Part shown: in pieces, positions 18,601 through 27,160 of the stretch
Layout: each line of letters begins with the position of its first letter
Numbering within the stretch: position 1 is the stretch's first letter
Source of the DNA: JAPLNB01 sp964451955
Lineage (GTDB): Bacteria > Planctomycetota > Phycisphaerae > Tepidisphaerales > Tepidisphaeraceae
NCBI GenBank assembly: GCA_964451955.1
Contig: CAYVKG010000006.1
Location: 23,778-87,777, forward strand
DNA: 64,000 nucleotides
Direction: 5' to 3'
Notes under the pieces: model-generated
Told to the model about the DNA's origin: nothing
The model's input: the letters and a program-made list of their open reading frames with translations, nothing else
Database searches by the model: none
Position numbers and translations under genes: made by a program

Positions 18601-19279
18601 GCGCACTCGGGAGGGGGCGATTCGGGTTTGCGCGACGCAGCCGGGGGATTACGAGCTGACGACGGGGTCGGGGCAGGCGGTGAAATTCCATATTGAAGCA
18701 TTGCCGAAGCCGATGGAATTGAAGGGGCCGTGGGAGTTGCAGTTTGCGTCGGGGCTTGGCGCGCCTGAGCGGATCAAGCTGGATTCGCTGATTTCGTGGA
18801 GCAAGCACGGGGATGACGGGGTGAAGTATTTTTCGGGCGCTGCGACGTATCGCAAGCGGTTCGAGCTGTCTGGGGAGATGACAGGCAAGGGCAGGCGGAT
18901 CACGCTGGACCTAGGCAAGGTGGAGGTCATGGCGGAGGTGAGGGTGAACGGGAAGGATCTGGGGGTTTTGTGGAAATCGCCGTACGTTGTGGACATTACG
19001 GGTTCTGCGAAAGCGGGAGAGAACGATCTGGAGATCAAGGTGACGAACCTATGGATCAATCGGCAGATTGGGGATGAGCAGTTGCCGGAGGACAGCGATC
19101 GCAACCCCAACGGCACGCTCAAGGCGTGGCCGAAGTGGCTGGAGGAGGAGAAGCCAAGTCCCACGGGGCGATTGACGTTTACGAGTTGGCGGCTGTGGAA
19201 GAAGGGTGATGCGCCGGTGGATTCGGGTCTGCTTGGTCCGGTTGTGATTCGAGCGGCCGAGGTATTGGAGGTCAAGTAG
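15605..19279 (+). CDS. GH106-type alpha-L-rhamnosidase-like lipoprotein
   Basis: A 1224-residue protein. A lipoprotein-like signal (VMVGCLASCSP, cysteine near residue 20-24) is followed by the GH106 N-terminal segment FVRPPESAKPWVYWFWLNSNITRAGITADLEAMKRVG, then VNMNNDAGWCGSGGPWITPE. The large catalytic part (about 40-650) includes IDSWEVGSQNWTPRFREEF and a GAEAFTA segment that matches the acid region of this family. C-terminal beta domains include a jelly-roll (FECFVNGRLAGSGDN) and a final galactose-binding-like domain (ITLDLGKVEVMAEVRVNGKDLG). GH106 enzymes remove L-rhamnose from pectic or other rhamnosylated glycans. Length is usual for the family. The adjacent LamG/GH32-like gene on the same strand, about 100 bases on, suggests a small glycan-use locus. 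Confidence 0.85.
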   Translation: MTMRHLVFAWWCGVAVMVGCLASCSPVSRTDSPANLEERFVRPPESAKPWVYWFWLNSNITRAGITADLEAMKRVGIGGVLIMEVDQGAPVGDAPFAGDRWRELFKFVCSEADRLGLKVNMNNDAGWCGSGGPWITPELSMQKVVWTETPVAGPTRFEAALSQPKATADYYRDIAVFAFPTPPGQAAISHLRGKTAEIRQEIPLRSRYAELPADAVIPRGRIVDLSGRLGADGRLAWDVPAGQWTILRMGHTSTGATNAPSPASGRGLECDKLSKLAAEAHFAGLMGKIIADSKSLTGEDKALVAMHIDSWEVGSQNWTPRFREEFMRLRGYDPLPYLPVMAGCVVDSLEVSERFLWDVRQTVSDLTISNYAGHMRELARRHGIRLSIEAYDGTCDDMTYAGQADEPMGEFWSYAPYAGWEWCIEMASAAHVYGKPILGAEAFTATDAERWLAHPGSIKAMGDWAFCQGINRFVFHRYAMQPWLDRKPGMSMGPWGLHYERTQTWWEQSAAWHQYLSRCQAVLQRGRFVADICFLEPENGAQRFRAPIKSGRDRPGYNFDGCTPEVVLTRMKVKDGRLVLPDGMNYRVLVLPQVPAMRPELLRRIKELVKDGATVVGGPPAKSPSLTNYPACDEEVRSLVAELWGTGESPEGLTERRVGKGRIFWGGEFRGAPELPAEAASSLGSGKWIWRNEGDPALRAPAAKRLFRRSFVIDSASPISSARLVMTADNSFECFVNGRLAGSGDNFGRMYEMSVGGMLKRGANLIAVAAVNATQEPNPAGLIGSLTIMYADGRKEEIATDGSWESATVSGESWTTEAGAGGDWAGVKVLGPVGMSPWGQIQDSLPSVDPTPDIAVLGRMLGGMGVTPDFASETGSGAALRYIHKTIGGSEVYFVANGTAEAVDAICSFRVCGMRPELWWPETGRMEQVAAYDESGQCTRLPIRLEASGSVFVVFRQASSPLPGRVVRATRNGRLIFDLASKGATSEAVAEEGGVSSLSRTREGAIRVCATQPGDYELTTGSGQAVKFHIEALPKPMELKGPWELQFASGLGAPERIKLDSLISWSKHGDDGVKYFSGAATYRKRFELSGEMTGKGRRITLDLGKVEVMAEVRVNGKDLGVLWKSPYVVDITGSAKAGENDLEIKVTNLWINRQIGDEQLPEDSDRNPNGTLKAWPKWLEEEKPSPTGRLTFTSWRLWKKGDAPVDSGLLGPVVIRAAEVLEVK

Positions 19280-19382
19280 GCGGTTTTTGGGTGGGGATCG
19301 GAGTGGGCGTGTGGCGAGGGGCGGGGTTGTGGCGGGGCGTGTGGCCCTGGGTCCGGTACGATTTGTGCGTTGAAAGAGCACC

Positions 19383-21479
19383 ATGAGAGAGATGCTGTTT
19401 GTATTGGTTATGGTCCAGGTGATTCCCGGGATCGCGCATGGAGCGGCCGATTCTTTTGCCGGCGCAATCGCGGTGTGGCACATGGCTGACGGCAGTGATT
19501 TGTCGCGACCGAGCAGCGAGCTCGTGCCGGTTGGCAAGTTGAAAGTCGGGGTTGCGCTTTCGGGTGCGGAGCGTGCGGCTTCGGTAGCGAGAGGGGGAGA
19601 TGGGCGCGTTGCCGAGTTCGAGGGCGGCTATTTGAATGCCGGTCAAGGGTCGGGGGGGGAACTGAATCCGAGGACGACCGGTTTTTCGTTTGCGATTCGG
19701 ATGCGCAATCCATCGGGCAGTTGGTCGTCGCCGCTGTTTTCGAAACACGGAGGTCATGACAGACTGGTGTACAACCTGTTTTCGGCGGACCTGGGGCAGG
19801 GTCAGATAATCGGGTTTGAACTGGGTACGGCAGGGACTCGTGGTATGACGCAGGTGTTGGCGCCGGTGTCGCTGATCGGGGCGGGTGAATGGCATGACAT
19901 CGTGTGCCGGTACGATGGCGCGAAGCTGCAGATGTTCGTGGACGGGGTATGGATGGACGAGGGATTTCCGGTTGGGTTGGTGCGGGAGGGGAACACGGAG
20001 CCATGCCTGGTTGGGGCGGAGTCGGTAGGGGGTGTGGTGAAATCCGGTTTTCGCGGACTGATAGACCACGTTATGCTGTGGGATCGTTCGCTGACGGACG
20101 GGGAGATCGAGTTTTTGAGCGGGGGTGCGGGCGAGGTTGCGGCGAGGCGTTCGCGGTACGTGCCGGAGGGGGTGTCGATGCAGTACTATCGGCCGCACAA
20201 TCAGTTCAACGTTGGTGATACGCTTCCGTTTTACCACGAGGGGAGGTTTCACTTTTATTACCTGCTGGATCGGGGGCATCATTCGGCGAAAGGGGGGCAG
20301 GGGGCGCACCAATGGGCGCACGCGAGTTCGACGGATCTGGTCCGGTGGACGATGCATCCGTTGGCCATTCCCATCACGCGGGCGGAGGAGGGGTCGATAT
20401 GCACGGGCTCGGTGTTTTTCCATGGGGGGACGTACTACGCGTTTTACGCATCAAGGCTCGTGGGGAAAGGGGAACACTTGTCGCTGGCGAAGAGCACGGA
20501 CGCGATTCATTTCACGAAGACGGAGCCGAATCCGTTTTTGTCGGCGTCGCCGAGATACGGCAACGGTTTTCGCGATCCGCACGTATTTGTTGAGAAGCGG
20601 ACCGGTCGGTTTCACTTGCTTGTTTCGACGATGCTGAGGGAGGGGAATCGCGGCTGCCTTGCGCATTACAGTTCGGTTGATCTGAAGGAATGGAGGGAGG
20701 AGGAGCCGTTCCTGATAGAGGGTTCGGAGGTTCCGGAATGCCCGGACTATTTTGAGTGGAACGGGCGTTATTACCTGATATTCAGCAACGGTCAGGTGGC
20801 GCATTATCGAATGTCGAAGAATCCGCTGGGTCCATGGGAGAAGCCGCAGGTTGACGTGATTGACGGCCCGGCCGCTCGGGTGTTGAAGACGGCGGCGTTC
20901 AAGGACAATCGTCGGATTGGGACGGCGAGCATTTGGCCGTTTGGGTATGCCGGCTGGTCGGTTTTCCGTGAGCTGGTGCAGTTGGAGGACGGTTCGCTGG
21001 GGAGCAAGTTTCCGGCCGAGATGATTCCGGAGACGGGGTACGCGGTGGGGCTTGAGTTGGAGGGGGATGGCGACGCGCGGCGGATTCGGGTGGATTCGAG
21101 GGCGAATGCGCGGGCGACGCTGAAGGCGATGCCAAGGAACGCGCGGATTCGCCTGCGGATCGACGGTAGTGCAAAGGTGGTGGGGCTGCGGCTGCGCGCA
21201 TCGGGGGACAAAGGGGATGGGCACGAGATCCGGTTCTTTCCGGCGAAGCGTGAGATGGCTGTGACGGGTGGGCATCGGCTGGCGGAGATCGGAGCGATGG
21301 ACGGTCCATTTGGCGTGGACATCATCATGAAGGATCGAATCCTGGACGTGTGTGTCGGAGAGCAGCGCACACTGATCAACTGGGTCCCGGATTTGTCGGG
21401 GGACCGGTTGGTTCTTTATGTTGAGGACGGCACTGCGGTGTTTGACCAGATCACCGTGAATCCGCTGGGGACTCGCTAG
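19383..21479 (+). CDS. Exported LamG-domain protein with GH32-like five-bladed beta-propeller
   Basis: A 698-residue protein with signal peptide (MLFVLVMVQVIPGIAHGAA). Residues about 25-245 are a LamG/concanavalin-like domain (TGFSFAIRMRN, WHDIVCRYDGAKLQMFVDG, FRGLIDHVMLWDRSLTDGEI). Residues about 255-530 are a GH32-type propeller: NVGDTLPFYHEGRFHFYYLLD holds the probable nucleophile Asp, FRDPHVFVEKRTGRFHLL is the RDP motif, and EVPECPDYFEWNGRYYL is the EC-P acid/base motif. A C-terminal beta-sandwich (about 540-690) closes the protein, as in GH32. Family members act on fructans or related sugars; the specificity here is unknown. It follows the GH106-type gene. Confidence 0.8.
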   Translation: MREMLFVLVMVQVIPGIAHGAADSFAGAIAVWHMADGSDLSRPSSELVPVGKLKVGVALSGAERAASVARGGDGRVAEFEGGYLNAGQGSGGELNPRTTGFSFAIRMRNPSGSWSSPLFSKHGGHDRLVYNLFSADLGQGQIIGFELGTAGTRGMTQVLAPVSLIGAGEWHDIVCRYDGAKLQMFVDGVWMDEGFPVGLVREGNTEPCLVGAESVGGVVKSGFRGLIDHVMLWDRSLTDGEIEFLSGGAGEVAARRSRYVPEGVSMQYYRPHNQFNVGDTLPFYHEGRFHFYYLLDRGHHSAKGGQGAHQWAHASSTDLVRWTMHPLAIPITRAEEGSICTGSVFFHGGTYYAFYASRLVGKGEHLSLAKSTDAIHFTKTEPNPFLSASPRYGNGFRDPHVFVEKRTGRFHLLVSTMLREGNRGCLAHYSSVDLKEWREEEPFLIEGSEVPECPDYFEWNGRYYLIFSNGQVAHYRMSKNPLGPWEKPQVDVIDGPAARVLKTAAFKDNRRIGTASIWPFGYAGWSVFRELVQLEDGSLGSKFPAEMIPETGYAVGLELEGDGDARRIRVDSRANARATLKAMPRNARIRLRIDGSAKVVGLRLRASGDKGDGHEIRFFPAKREMAVTGGHRLAEIGAMDGPFGVDIIMKDRILDVCVGEQRTLINWVPDLSGDRLVLYVEDGTAVFDQITVNPLGTR

Positions 21480-21502
21480 GCGGGTCGGTTGATCGGGGCC
21501 GT

Positions 21503-22840
21503 CTAGCCGTCGAGTGGCCAGCCGTCGCGATACTTGCGGCTGAGCAGAGCATTGGCGGCTTCGTCGTTGGTGACGCGGCCGGCGGTGCCGTCGTACTGCA
21601 GCTTCTTCCCGGCGCGGTATGCCACGAGGCCGAGGAGCATCATTTCGATCATATCGCCGGCGTATTTGAAGTTGCAGGAGGTTTTGAGGTTGCCCTTGCA
21701 GGCGTTGATCCATTCGGTCTGGAAATTGCCCATGGGGGGTAGGACTTTGTCCTTTGGTCGTGGTTGGTAATAGGTCAGGTCGGCGCTGGCACCGAGGGGT
21801 ATGACAATTCGGGTATCGAAGTCGCAGACGAGGAAGCCCTTGCTGCCTTTGAACATAGCGCCGTGGTCGATTTTTTTGAGGTCGACATATCGTCTGGGGT
21901 TTTGTGGCATAGCACCGCCCTGGTACCAGCCGACGCGGATAGCGGGTCGCCAGTCGTTGGCGGGGATGTCCCAATGGTTTTCGAGTTTGACGGGAGTGAC
22001 GTCGGGGTTGAAGGGGTCGCTGTTGGCCATATTGGCTTCGGCGGAGGTGGGCAGGCCGGCGTCGATGGCATTCCAGACGAGGTCCATGGTATGGCTACCC
22101 ATGTCTCCGACCTGTCCGGTGCCGAAATCCCAGTACATATTCCAGCTGAGACAGTTCATACCGGGTCCGAGCGCGAAGTAGTCGGGGCTGTAGGGGTGCA
22201 TGGGTGAGGGACCGATCCAGAGGTCCCAGTGGAGATCGGATGGCGCTTCGCCCTTGGCGGGCGGGTAGCCTGGGCGTCGGAGTTGACGATCGCCCCAGGC
22301 GTAGCAATCGGAGAGGGTTCCGATGACGCCGTCGCGGACGAGTTCGCGGACACGGTTGAAGTTTTCGATTTCGTGGCGTTGGGTACCGATCTGGGTGGCG
22401 ATTTTGTCCTTGTTTTTGAGGTAGTTGGCCCGGACGACGCGAGCTTCTTCGACGGTGATGCCGAGGGGCTTTTCGCAGTAGACGTGGAGGCCGCGGTTGA
22501 TGGCCCAGTTGGTGATGTGGGCGTGGGTATGATCGGTGGTGCAGACCATGACGGCGTCGATGTCTTTTTGGTCGAGGCACTTTCGCCAGTCGATATAGGT
22601 TTTGGCATTGGGGAAGCGTTTGGCGGCGCCGGCGAGGTGTTTTTCGTTGACATCGCAGAGGGCGACGACGTTTTCGTTGGAGACGACGCCGAAGTGAGCC
22701 TCGGCGCGACCCCAGGTGCCGATCATGGCGATATTGAGTTTTGCGCCCGGGGCGTTCTTGCCTGCGCGCGTGCCGCTGGGGAGGATCAGAAAGCCTGCGG
22801 AAGCCATCGCTGCCGTCTTGAGAAAATCGCGTCGTTTCAT
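21503..22840 (-). CDS. Tat-exported Gfo/Idh/MocA family oxidoreductase (copy 2)
   Basis: A 445-residue protein. MKRRDFLKTAAMASAGFLIL is a Tat signal. The Rossmann domain begins LNIAMIGTWGRAEAHFG (a less regular glycine motif), with TTDHTHAHITNWAINRGLHVYCEKPLG as the EKP motif, and GTGQVGDMGSHTMDLVWN as the second-domain signature. The long form with inserted YPPAKGEAPSDLHWDLWIGP is the planctomycete subfamily. The start at 22840 has GGAGAA about 10 bases upstream. Convergent with the LamG/GH32-like gene (gap 23 bases) and about 88 bases downstream of the PQQ-propeller gene on the same strand. Confidence 0.88.
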   Translation of the reverse strand: MKRRDFLKTAAMASAGFLILPSGTRAGKNAPGAKLNIAMIGTWGRAEAHFGVVSNENVVALCDVNEKHLAGAAKRFPNAKTYIDWRKCLDQKDIDAVMVCTTDHTHAHITNWAINRGLHVYCEKPLGITVEEARVVRANYLKNKDKIATQIGTQRHEIENFNRVRELVRDGVIGTLSDCYAWGDRQLRRPGYPPAKGEAPSDLHWDLWIGPSPMHPYSPDYFALGPGMNCLSWNMYWDFGTGQVGDMGSHTMDLVWNAIDAGLPTSAEANMANSDPFNPDVTPVKLENHWDIPANDWRPAIRVGWYQGGAMPQNPRRYVDLKKIDHGAMFKGSKGFLVCDFDTRIVIPLGASADLTYYQPRPKDKVLPPMGNFQTEWINACKGNLKTSCNFKYAGDMIEMMLLGLVAYRAGKKLQYDGTAGRVTNDEAANALLSRKYRDGWPLDG

Positions 22841-22928
22841 TGTTTGAGTTCTCCGGAGAAAAGACGATCTACTCCGTCTACATTGGGGCTGGGCGTTCGT
22901 TGAAGAGTTGGCGACATGAGTGCTCGGG

Positions 22929-24254
22929 CTATTTGCCTTGGGCTGGGGGCGTTTCGATTCGGTAGAGATGGGTTTTGGTGCGCCAGATGAGGGCTTTGCC
23001 CGTGACAGCTGGCGATGCCATGCAGCCGTCATCGAGGGTATTGGTCGCCAGGATTTCGAAAGACCTGCCGGGTTTCAGGACGGTGGCTTTTCCCCGCTCG
23101 TTGGCAAAGTAGAGTCGACCGTCGGCGTAGATAGGAGATGCCGAGAAATTCCCGCCGATACGTCCACGCCAAACCGGATTTCCGGTGGGGACCTCGATGC
23201 AAGTGACGACGCCATCATCGCTGACCATGTAGAGCAGGTCATCGACGATGATGGGGGATGCGGTTTTGGCGACGTCGCGGCGGACTTTCCAGGCCACGTG
23301 GGTGTCGGTGACGTCGCCGTTGCCGCCCGGTTTGATGGCCCAGAGTTCGGTTGCGCCGAGGCCGGTGATCATGAGGGCGAAACCGTGGCTGTAGAGGGGT
23401 CTTGGGGCGGCGGACCAGGCGATGAAATGGACTTGCCAGAGTTCCTTGCCGGAGCGTGGGTCATAGGCATAGGCGGCCTTAGCGCCGGGGCTGAACATTT
23501 GTGGTTGCCCGTTGATATTGACGATCAACGGGGTGCTGTGGGCCTTGCGGAGGTCGCCATCTTTGGCGAATCCCTGAAAGCCCTCGGCGTCGTTGAACAC
23601 GACTGAGCGATCGGTTTTCCAGACAGTCTTGCCGGTTTGTTTGTCGAGGGCCACGAGGTATTGGACGTCGGCGCCGTCCATGGTGAGGATGACGAGGTTT
23701 TCGAATAGGATGACGGACGAGGCTGGGCCGCGATAGTGGCGGCAGGGCAGGTCCTGCCGTTGCCAGAGGACTTTGCCCGTTGCGCTGTCGAGGCAGGCGG
23801 TTCCATAGACGCCGAAGTGGACATAGACGCGGCCGGGTTCGATGGCGGGCGATGGTGATGCGTAACCGTTCTGGCTGTTGCCGAGGGGTTCCGGGTTGTC
23901 GGAATGGAACAGCTTGAGATTGTGGACGATTCGGCCCGAATCGGCGTCGACGCAGATGGCGTAGAAATCGTGTCCGTCGGGGGTGGCGGTGGTCATCCAG
24001 ATGCGCCCGTCCATGACGACGGGGGTGGACCAGCCGCGTTCGGGGATCGGGGTTTTCCACTTGATATTCTCGGTTTCGCTCCAGGTGAGGGGGAGTCCGA
24101 TGGTCTTGTTGTCGCCGGGGGCGGACACATGTCCATTGCCCCAGGGCCCGCGATACTCGGGCCAGTCGCCTCTTGCGACGGGCAGGCCGATTGCCCAGAC
24201 GCAAAGGACCAAGCAGCTTGCCAAACCAGGACGTCGATTACCCGCAATCGCCAT
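22929..24254 (-). CDS. Exported PQQ-like beta-propeller protein (BamB-like repeats)
   Basis: About 441 residues with a signal peptide ending near ARGDW; the mature start DWPEYRGPWGNGHVS is typical of planctomycete PQQ-propeller proteins. Seven-bladed repeats are seen as tryptophan-docking motifs such as LDSATGKVLWQRQ, LDKQTGKTVWKT, YDPRSGKELWQV and IEVPTGNPVWRG. The PQQ-ligand and calcium residues of true quinoprotein dehydrogenases are not evident, so a binding or scaffold role is more likely than catalysis. The ATG at 24254 is preferred over that at 24275 because GGAG lies 6 bases before it. Confidence 0.8.
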   Translation of the reverse strand: MAIAGNRRPGLASCLVLCVWAIGLPVARGDWPEYRGPWGNGHVSAPGDNKTIGLPLTWSETENIKWKTPIPERGWSTPVVMDGRIWMTTATPDGHDFYAICVDADSGRIVHNLKLFHSDNPEPLGNSQNGYASPSPAIEPGRVYVHFGVYGTACLDSATGKVLWQRQDLPCRHYRGPASSVILFENLVILTMDGADVQYLVALDKQTGKTVWKTDRSVVFNDAEGFQGFAKDGDLRKAHSTPLIVNINGQPQMFSPGAKAAYAYDPRSGKELWQVHFIAWSAAPRPLYSHGFALMITGLGATELWAIKPGGNGDVTDTHVAWKVRRDVAKTASPIIVDDLLYMVSDDGVVTCIEVPTGNPVWRGRIGGNFSASPIYADGRLYFANERGKATVLKPGRSFEILATNTLDDGCMASPAVTGKALIWRTKTHLYRIETPPAQGK

Positions 24255-24486
24255 GAGTGCTCCGTTGAGGTACATCGTGTACTATCGCGTTGACGCTCGG
24301 CTGTTGCCACCATCGGGGAGTGGTCCGGAAAGGCAGTTCGGGAGTTAGGGTGTCGCTCCATGGCGTACAAAGCCTGCCCTTGGGTATCCCGGGGAGGCGC
24401 ACAAAACCTCCACAGCCGTTTCGCGACGCCCTTTGCGACAGAACGTGGGATGCACTTGCGGCGTCAGAGCCGGTGAGGTTGTCGTT

Positions 24487-26751
24487 TCATTGGGCTCTTC
24501 GGCGTCTAGTGGCTGCAACGCCAACCAAGCCGAACGCGCCAAGCGCCAACGTCGAAACCTCGGGAACCAGGGCGACACTCCGGGCGCCCAAGATGCCCGT
24601 CTGCCCGATGAAGGCGCTGTCAATCAGGAAGTAATCATCCGCGTTGACAATTCCATCGTAGTTGAAGTCGCCGTTGTACCATCCCTTGTTCTGGGTGATA
24701 TACCCGCTGTCGATCTGAAAATAGTCGTCGGCGTCAATGAGACCGTCCAGGTTGGCGTCGCCATTCCAAGTGAACTTAACCAAGATGGCGTTGTGATCCA
24801 CGCCGACTTGGCCGAAGACGTCGCGAATTGCGTTGCCATGGCCATCGTCGTTGTTCAGCACACCCAATGCCGTCATGCCTCTGGGGTCGTTGGCTGCGCT
24901 GGAACTTGTAATGCCCTTACCATTGGCCCAGCCCGCTGGGTCTTTCATCGCGGATGCAATGAGGTCGGTGATCTCGATGAGTCTTGCGGCGCCATGATCC
25001 GTATCGGTGTGTTGAAGGACGAGCGAGGCGCTTCCCAAGTCCAGGGCGCCTGTCCAGTTGCCGGGCGACCCGGCGATACTCAGGTTGTTGACCACGCTGG
25101 CTTCCGCGCCGTCGCCCACAATGGACAGCCTCGCGCCAGGGGCAATTGAGACGCCGTGCTGTGCCAGAGACGGCACGGAAATGCTCGTCCCGTCGCCCAC
25201 TGATAGGCTTCCGGAACCGAAGACGACGGGAAAGTCCAACACTCCAGCGGTGTGGTTCAGTGTGCCGTCGTTGATCAACCTCTTGCCGGAAATGGTTCCG
25301 CCGTTCAGGTTGAGGGTTCCTGTGGGCCAGATGATCAGCGTACCGGAATCGCCTGCTGCCGGGGCCTCGGCGCTGATCGGCGCCTTGGCGTTCCCGATAA
25401 TCACGGTACCGCCATCGGCGATCGTAAGGACGCCGTTGCCCCCCGCGCCTCCTATTGCCAGAGAGCCGTTCACGACCCAGGTCGAGCCATGCCCCGTGAT
25501 AGTTGCGTGACCTATGGAACCGGAGTTGCAGGCGATATAGCCGTTTTCGCTCGTGACATGGGCGCCTGCCTTCGCCATCAGGATGCCGCTGCCGAGATTG
25601 CCTACCGAGAGATTCCCACTGCTGGTCCATGCCGAGCCACCACCGTCAACGGTCACTTCGCCGACGCCGGTCTCGCTGTCGCCAAGGATAGCACCGCCTG
25701 CGGTTACGGTTCCTCCCTCGCGGATGGTGAGCTTGCCCTGACCGTATCGCCCGACGTACATCGGGTCGATCGTGTTCCAAGTGGCGCCGTCGCTCACGGT
25801 TGCCTCGCCGCTTGAGCCTTCTGCCCAACCGATGATGGAGTTGTTGGTCGCCAGGCGAGCCTGGTGGGTCACCTGAAGCACTCCGTGGCCTGCATTGCCC
25901 ACAGTCAAAAGTGTTGCGATATTCCAGGTCGAGCCACTTCCATCTACAAGGACATTGCCTCTTCCGGAGGGGTAATCGCCGATATGTGCAAACTCACTTT
26001 GCACGATACTGTTGTTCTGAATAGTCAGTGAGCCGACTCCAAAATGCCCGACAAAGAACCCGGAGGTGTTGGTCCACACCGAGGCGTCAACGGTGGCCTC
26101 TCCGGTTCCGGTTTCGGCCCGTCCCAGCATAACGCCGTTAGCTGAGACCGTTCCTCCTTCTCGGATGGTGAGCTTGCCCTGACCGTCTGATCCAATGTAC
26201 ATCGGACCGGTTGTGTTCCAAGTGGAGCCACTCCCATTGACCAAGACATTGCCTATTCCCGAGGCGGAGTTGCCGACGTGTGCGAACTGACTTTGCACGA
26301 CACCTTTGTTGCGGATAGTCAGCGTGCCCGCTCCCAAATGCCCGACATAGAGTCCAGAGGTGTTGGTCCACACCGAGGCGTCAACGGTGGCCTCTCCGGT
26401 TCCGGTTTCGGCCCGTCCCAGCATAACGCCGTTAGCTGAGACCGTTCCTCCTTCTCGGATGGTGAGCTTGCCCTGACCGTCTGATCCAATGTACATCGGA
26501 CCGGTTGTGTTCCATATGCCGCCGTTGCTCACGGTTGCCTCGGCGATTGAACCTTGCGCCAAAGCCAAGATTGAGTGAGAGGTGACCATCACGCGCGCTT
26601 GCCGAGTGATCTCAAGTATGCCGTGCCCCCCGTTGAGGTTCACGTAAAGGAGTTGCATGCGGGCCGAGGCTTTGCCGTCGGTCGTGTCGATTTCGCCGAG
26701 TTCGCTGAGTGTCAGGTGGCCGCCGTCTACAGCGAGCCAGCCCATGTTCAA
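24487..26751 (-). CDS. T5SS/PEP-CTERM-associated repeat protein with dockerin-like motifs, C-terminal part
   Basis: This frame holds 754 residues of a surface protein whose N-terminus is in another frame (26612-27160). It carries about a dozen repeats of the 'GSTWNTTGPMYIGSDGQGKLTIREGGTVS' type, shown here only in part, which match the T5SS/PEP-CTERM-associated repeat (beta-helix). Then come two dockerin-like calcium loops: GDANLDGLIDADDYFQID and GDFNYDGIVNADDYFLID. The last residues VPEVSTLALGAFGLVG then ATRRRR form a PEP-CTERM sorting tail in which the usual PEP reads PEV. Exosortase-dependent anchoring is expected from the tail; no exosortase gene is in the window. Two repeats are identical over 158 bp. 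Confidence 0.75.
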   Translation of the reverse strand: MNMGWLAVDGGHLTLSELGEIDTTDGKASARMQLLYVNLNGGHGILEITRQARVMVTSHSILALAQGSIAEATVSNGGIWNTTGPMYIGSDGQGKLTIREGGTVSANGVMLGRAETGTGEATVDASVWTNTSGLYVGHLGAGTLTIRNKGVVQSQFAHVGNSASGIGNVLVNGSGSTWNTTGPMYIGSDGQGKLTIREGGTVSANGVMLGRAETGTGEATVDASVWTNTSGFFVGHFGVGSLTIQNNSIVQSEFAHIGDYPSGRGNVLVDGSGSTWNIATLLTVGNAGHGVLQVTHQARLATNNSIIGWAEGSSGEATVSDGATWNTIDPMYVGRYGQGKLTIREGGTVTAGGAILGDSETGVGEVTVDGGGSAWTSSGNLSVGNLGSGILMAKAGAHVTSENGYIACNSGSIGHATITGHGSTWVVNGSLAIGGAGGNGVLTIADGGTVIIGNAKAPISAEAPAAGDSGTLIIWPTGTLNLNGGTISGKRLINDGTLNHTAGVLDFPVVFGSGSLSVGDGTSISVPSLAQHGVSIAPGARLSIVGDGAEASVVNNLSIAGSPGNWTGALDLGSASLVLQHTDTDHGAARLIEITDLIASAMKDPAGWANGKGITSSSAANDPRGMTALGVLNNDDGHGNAIRDVFGQVGVDHNAILVKFTWNGDANLDGLIDADDYFQIDSGYITQNKGWYNGDFNYDGIVNADDYFLIDSAFIGQTGILGARSVALVPEVSTLALGAFGLVGVAATRRRRAQ
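26063..26220 (-). repeat. Exact 158-bp repeat, copy A
   Basis: Read base by base, 26063-26220 is identical to 26357-26514, offset 294 bases, within the PEP-CTERM repeat gene. A more diverged third relative lies near 25680-25790. The exact identity points to recent duplication or gene conversion, and it could be an assembly hazard. Confidence 0.9.
26357..26514 (-). repeat. Exact 158-bp repeat, copy B
   Basis: Second identical copy of the 26063-26220 unit. Flanking bases diverge at once (AGTGGAGCC after copy A, TATGCCGCC after copy B on the + strand), which sets the repeat limits. Confidence 0.9.
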
Positions 26752-27160
26752 TCCGCCCCGCGCGGGGGGGCTGGCCGTTCCAGTTTGGTCCCTGAAAATT
26801 CGGGCCGAAATTCAACGCCCACGTCCCGCTATTTACCAGCACAACGCCGACGGTCGCCACGCCACCGGGTTGCGTCACACTGTAGGGCTCAACGTCGTGA
26901 TGCCAGAAATCACCGAGGTACACCGCCTGTCCACCGAGGTAGCTGCCAGGTTCAAGGTGGGTATGGTCAAAGATTGCCACGTCGCCTGAACCCGGGACAA
27001 CATAGTTGGACCAGACTTGCGAATGCCAAGACGCATCGGCTCGTGGCGGAGAGCCCAGGTAGTAGCGATCCTCGCCCCGGACTGCTCCGGCGTACGAGGC
27101 CACGGCCAAAGCGGCAACCGCCCTGTAGAGACCCAAAGATCGCTTCAACTGCCACCTCAT
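26612..27160 (-). pseudogene. N-terminal part of the PEP-CTERM repeat protein, separated by a frameshift
   Basis: From the ATG at 27160 (strong ribosome site AGGAGG, 6 bases upstream) the frame gives a signal peptide (VAALAVASYAGAVRGED) and a beta-rich segment with WSNYVVPGSGDVAIFDH, continuing sensibly to about 26768. After that the composition turns to Arg/Gly-rich nonsense until a stop at 26612, while the sensible protein continues in the 24487-26751 frame. The change point is a run of seven G on the + strand (26764-26770). Removing one base joins the frames as ...QPP-ARGGLNMGWLAVDGG. So this is one gene of about 890 residues, broken by a homopolymer indel, either real or a sequencing error. 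Confidence 0.8.

Noticed and set aside
20451..21974. Reverse ORF of 507 residues opposite the LamG/GH32-like gene
   Set aside because: Same mirror effect; no signal peptide or domain.
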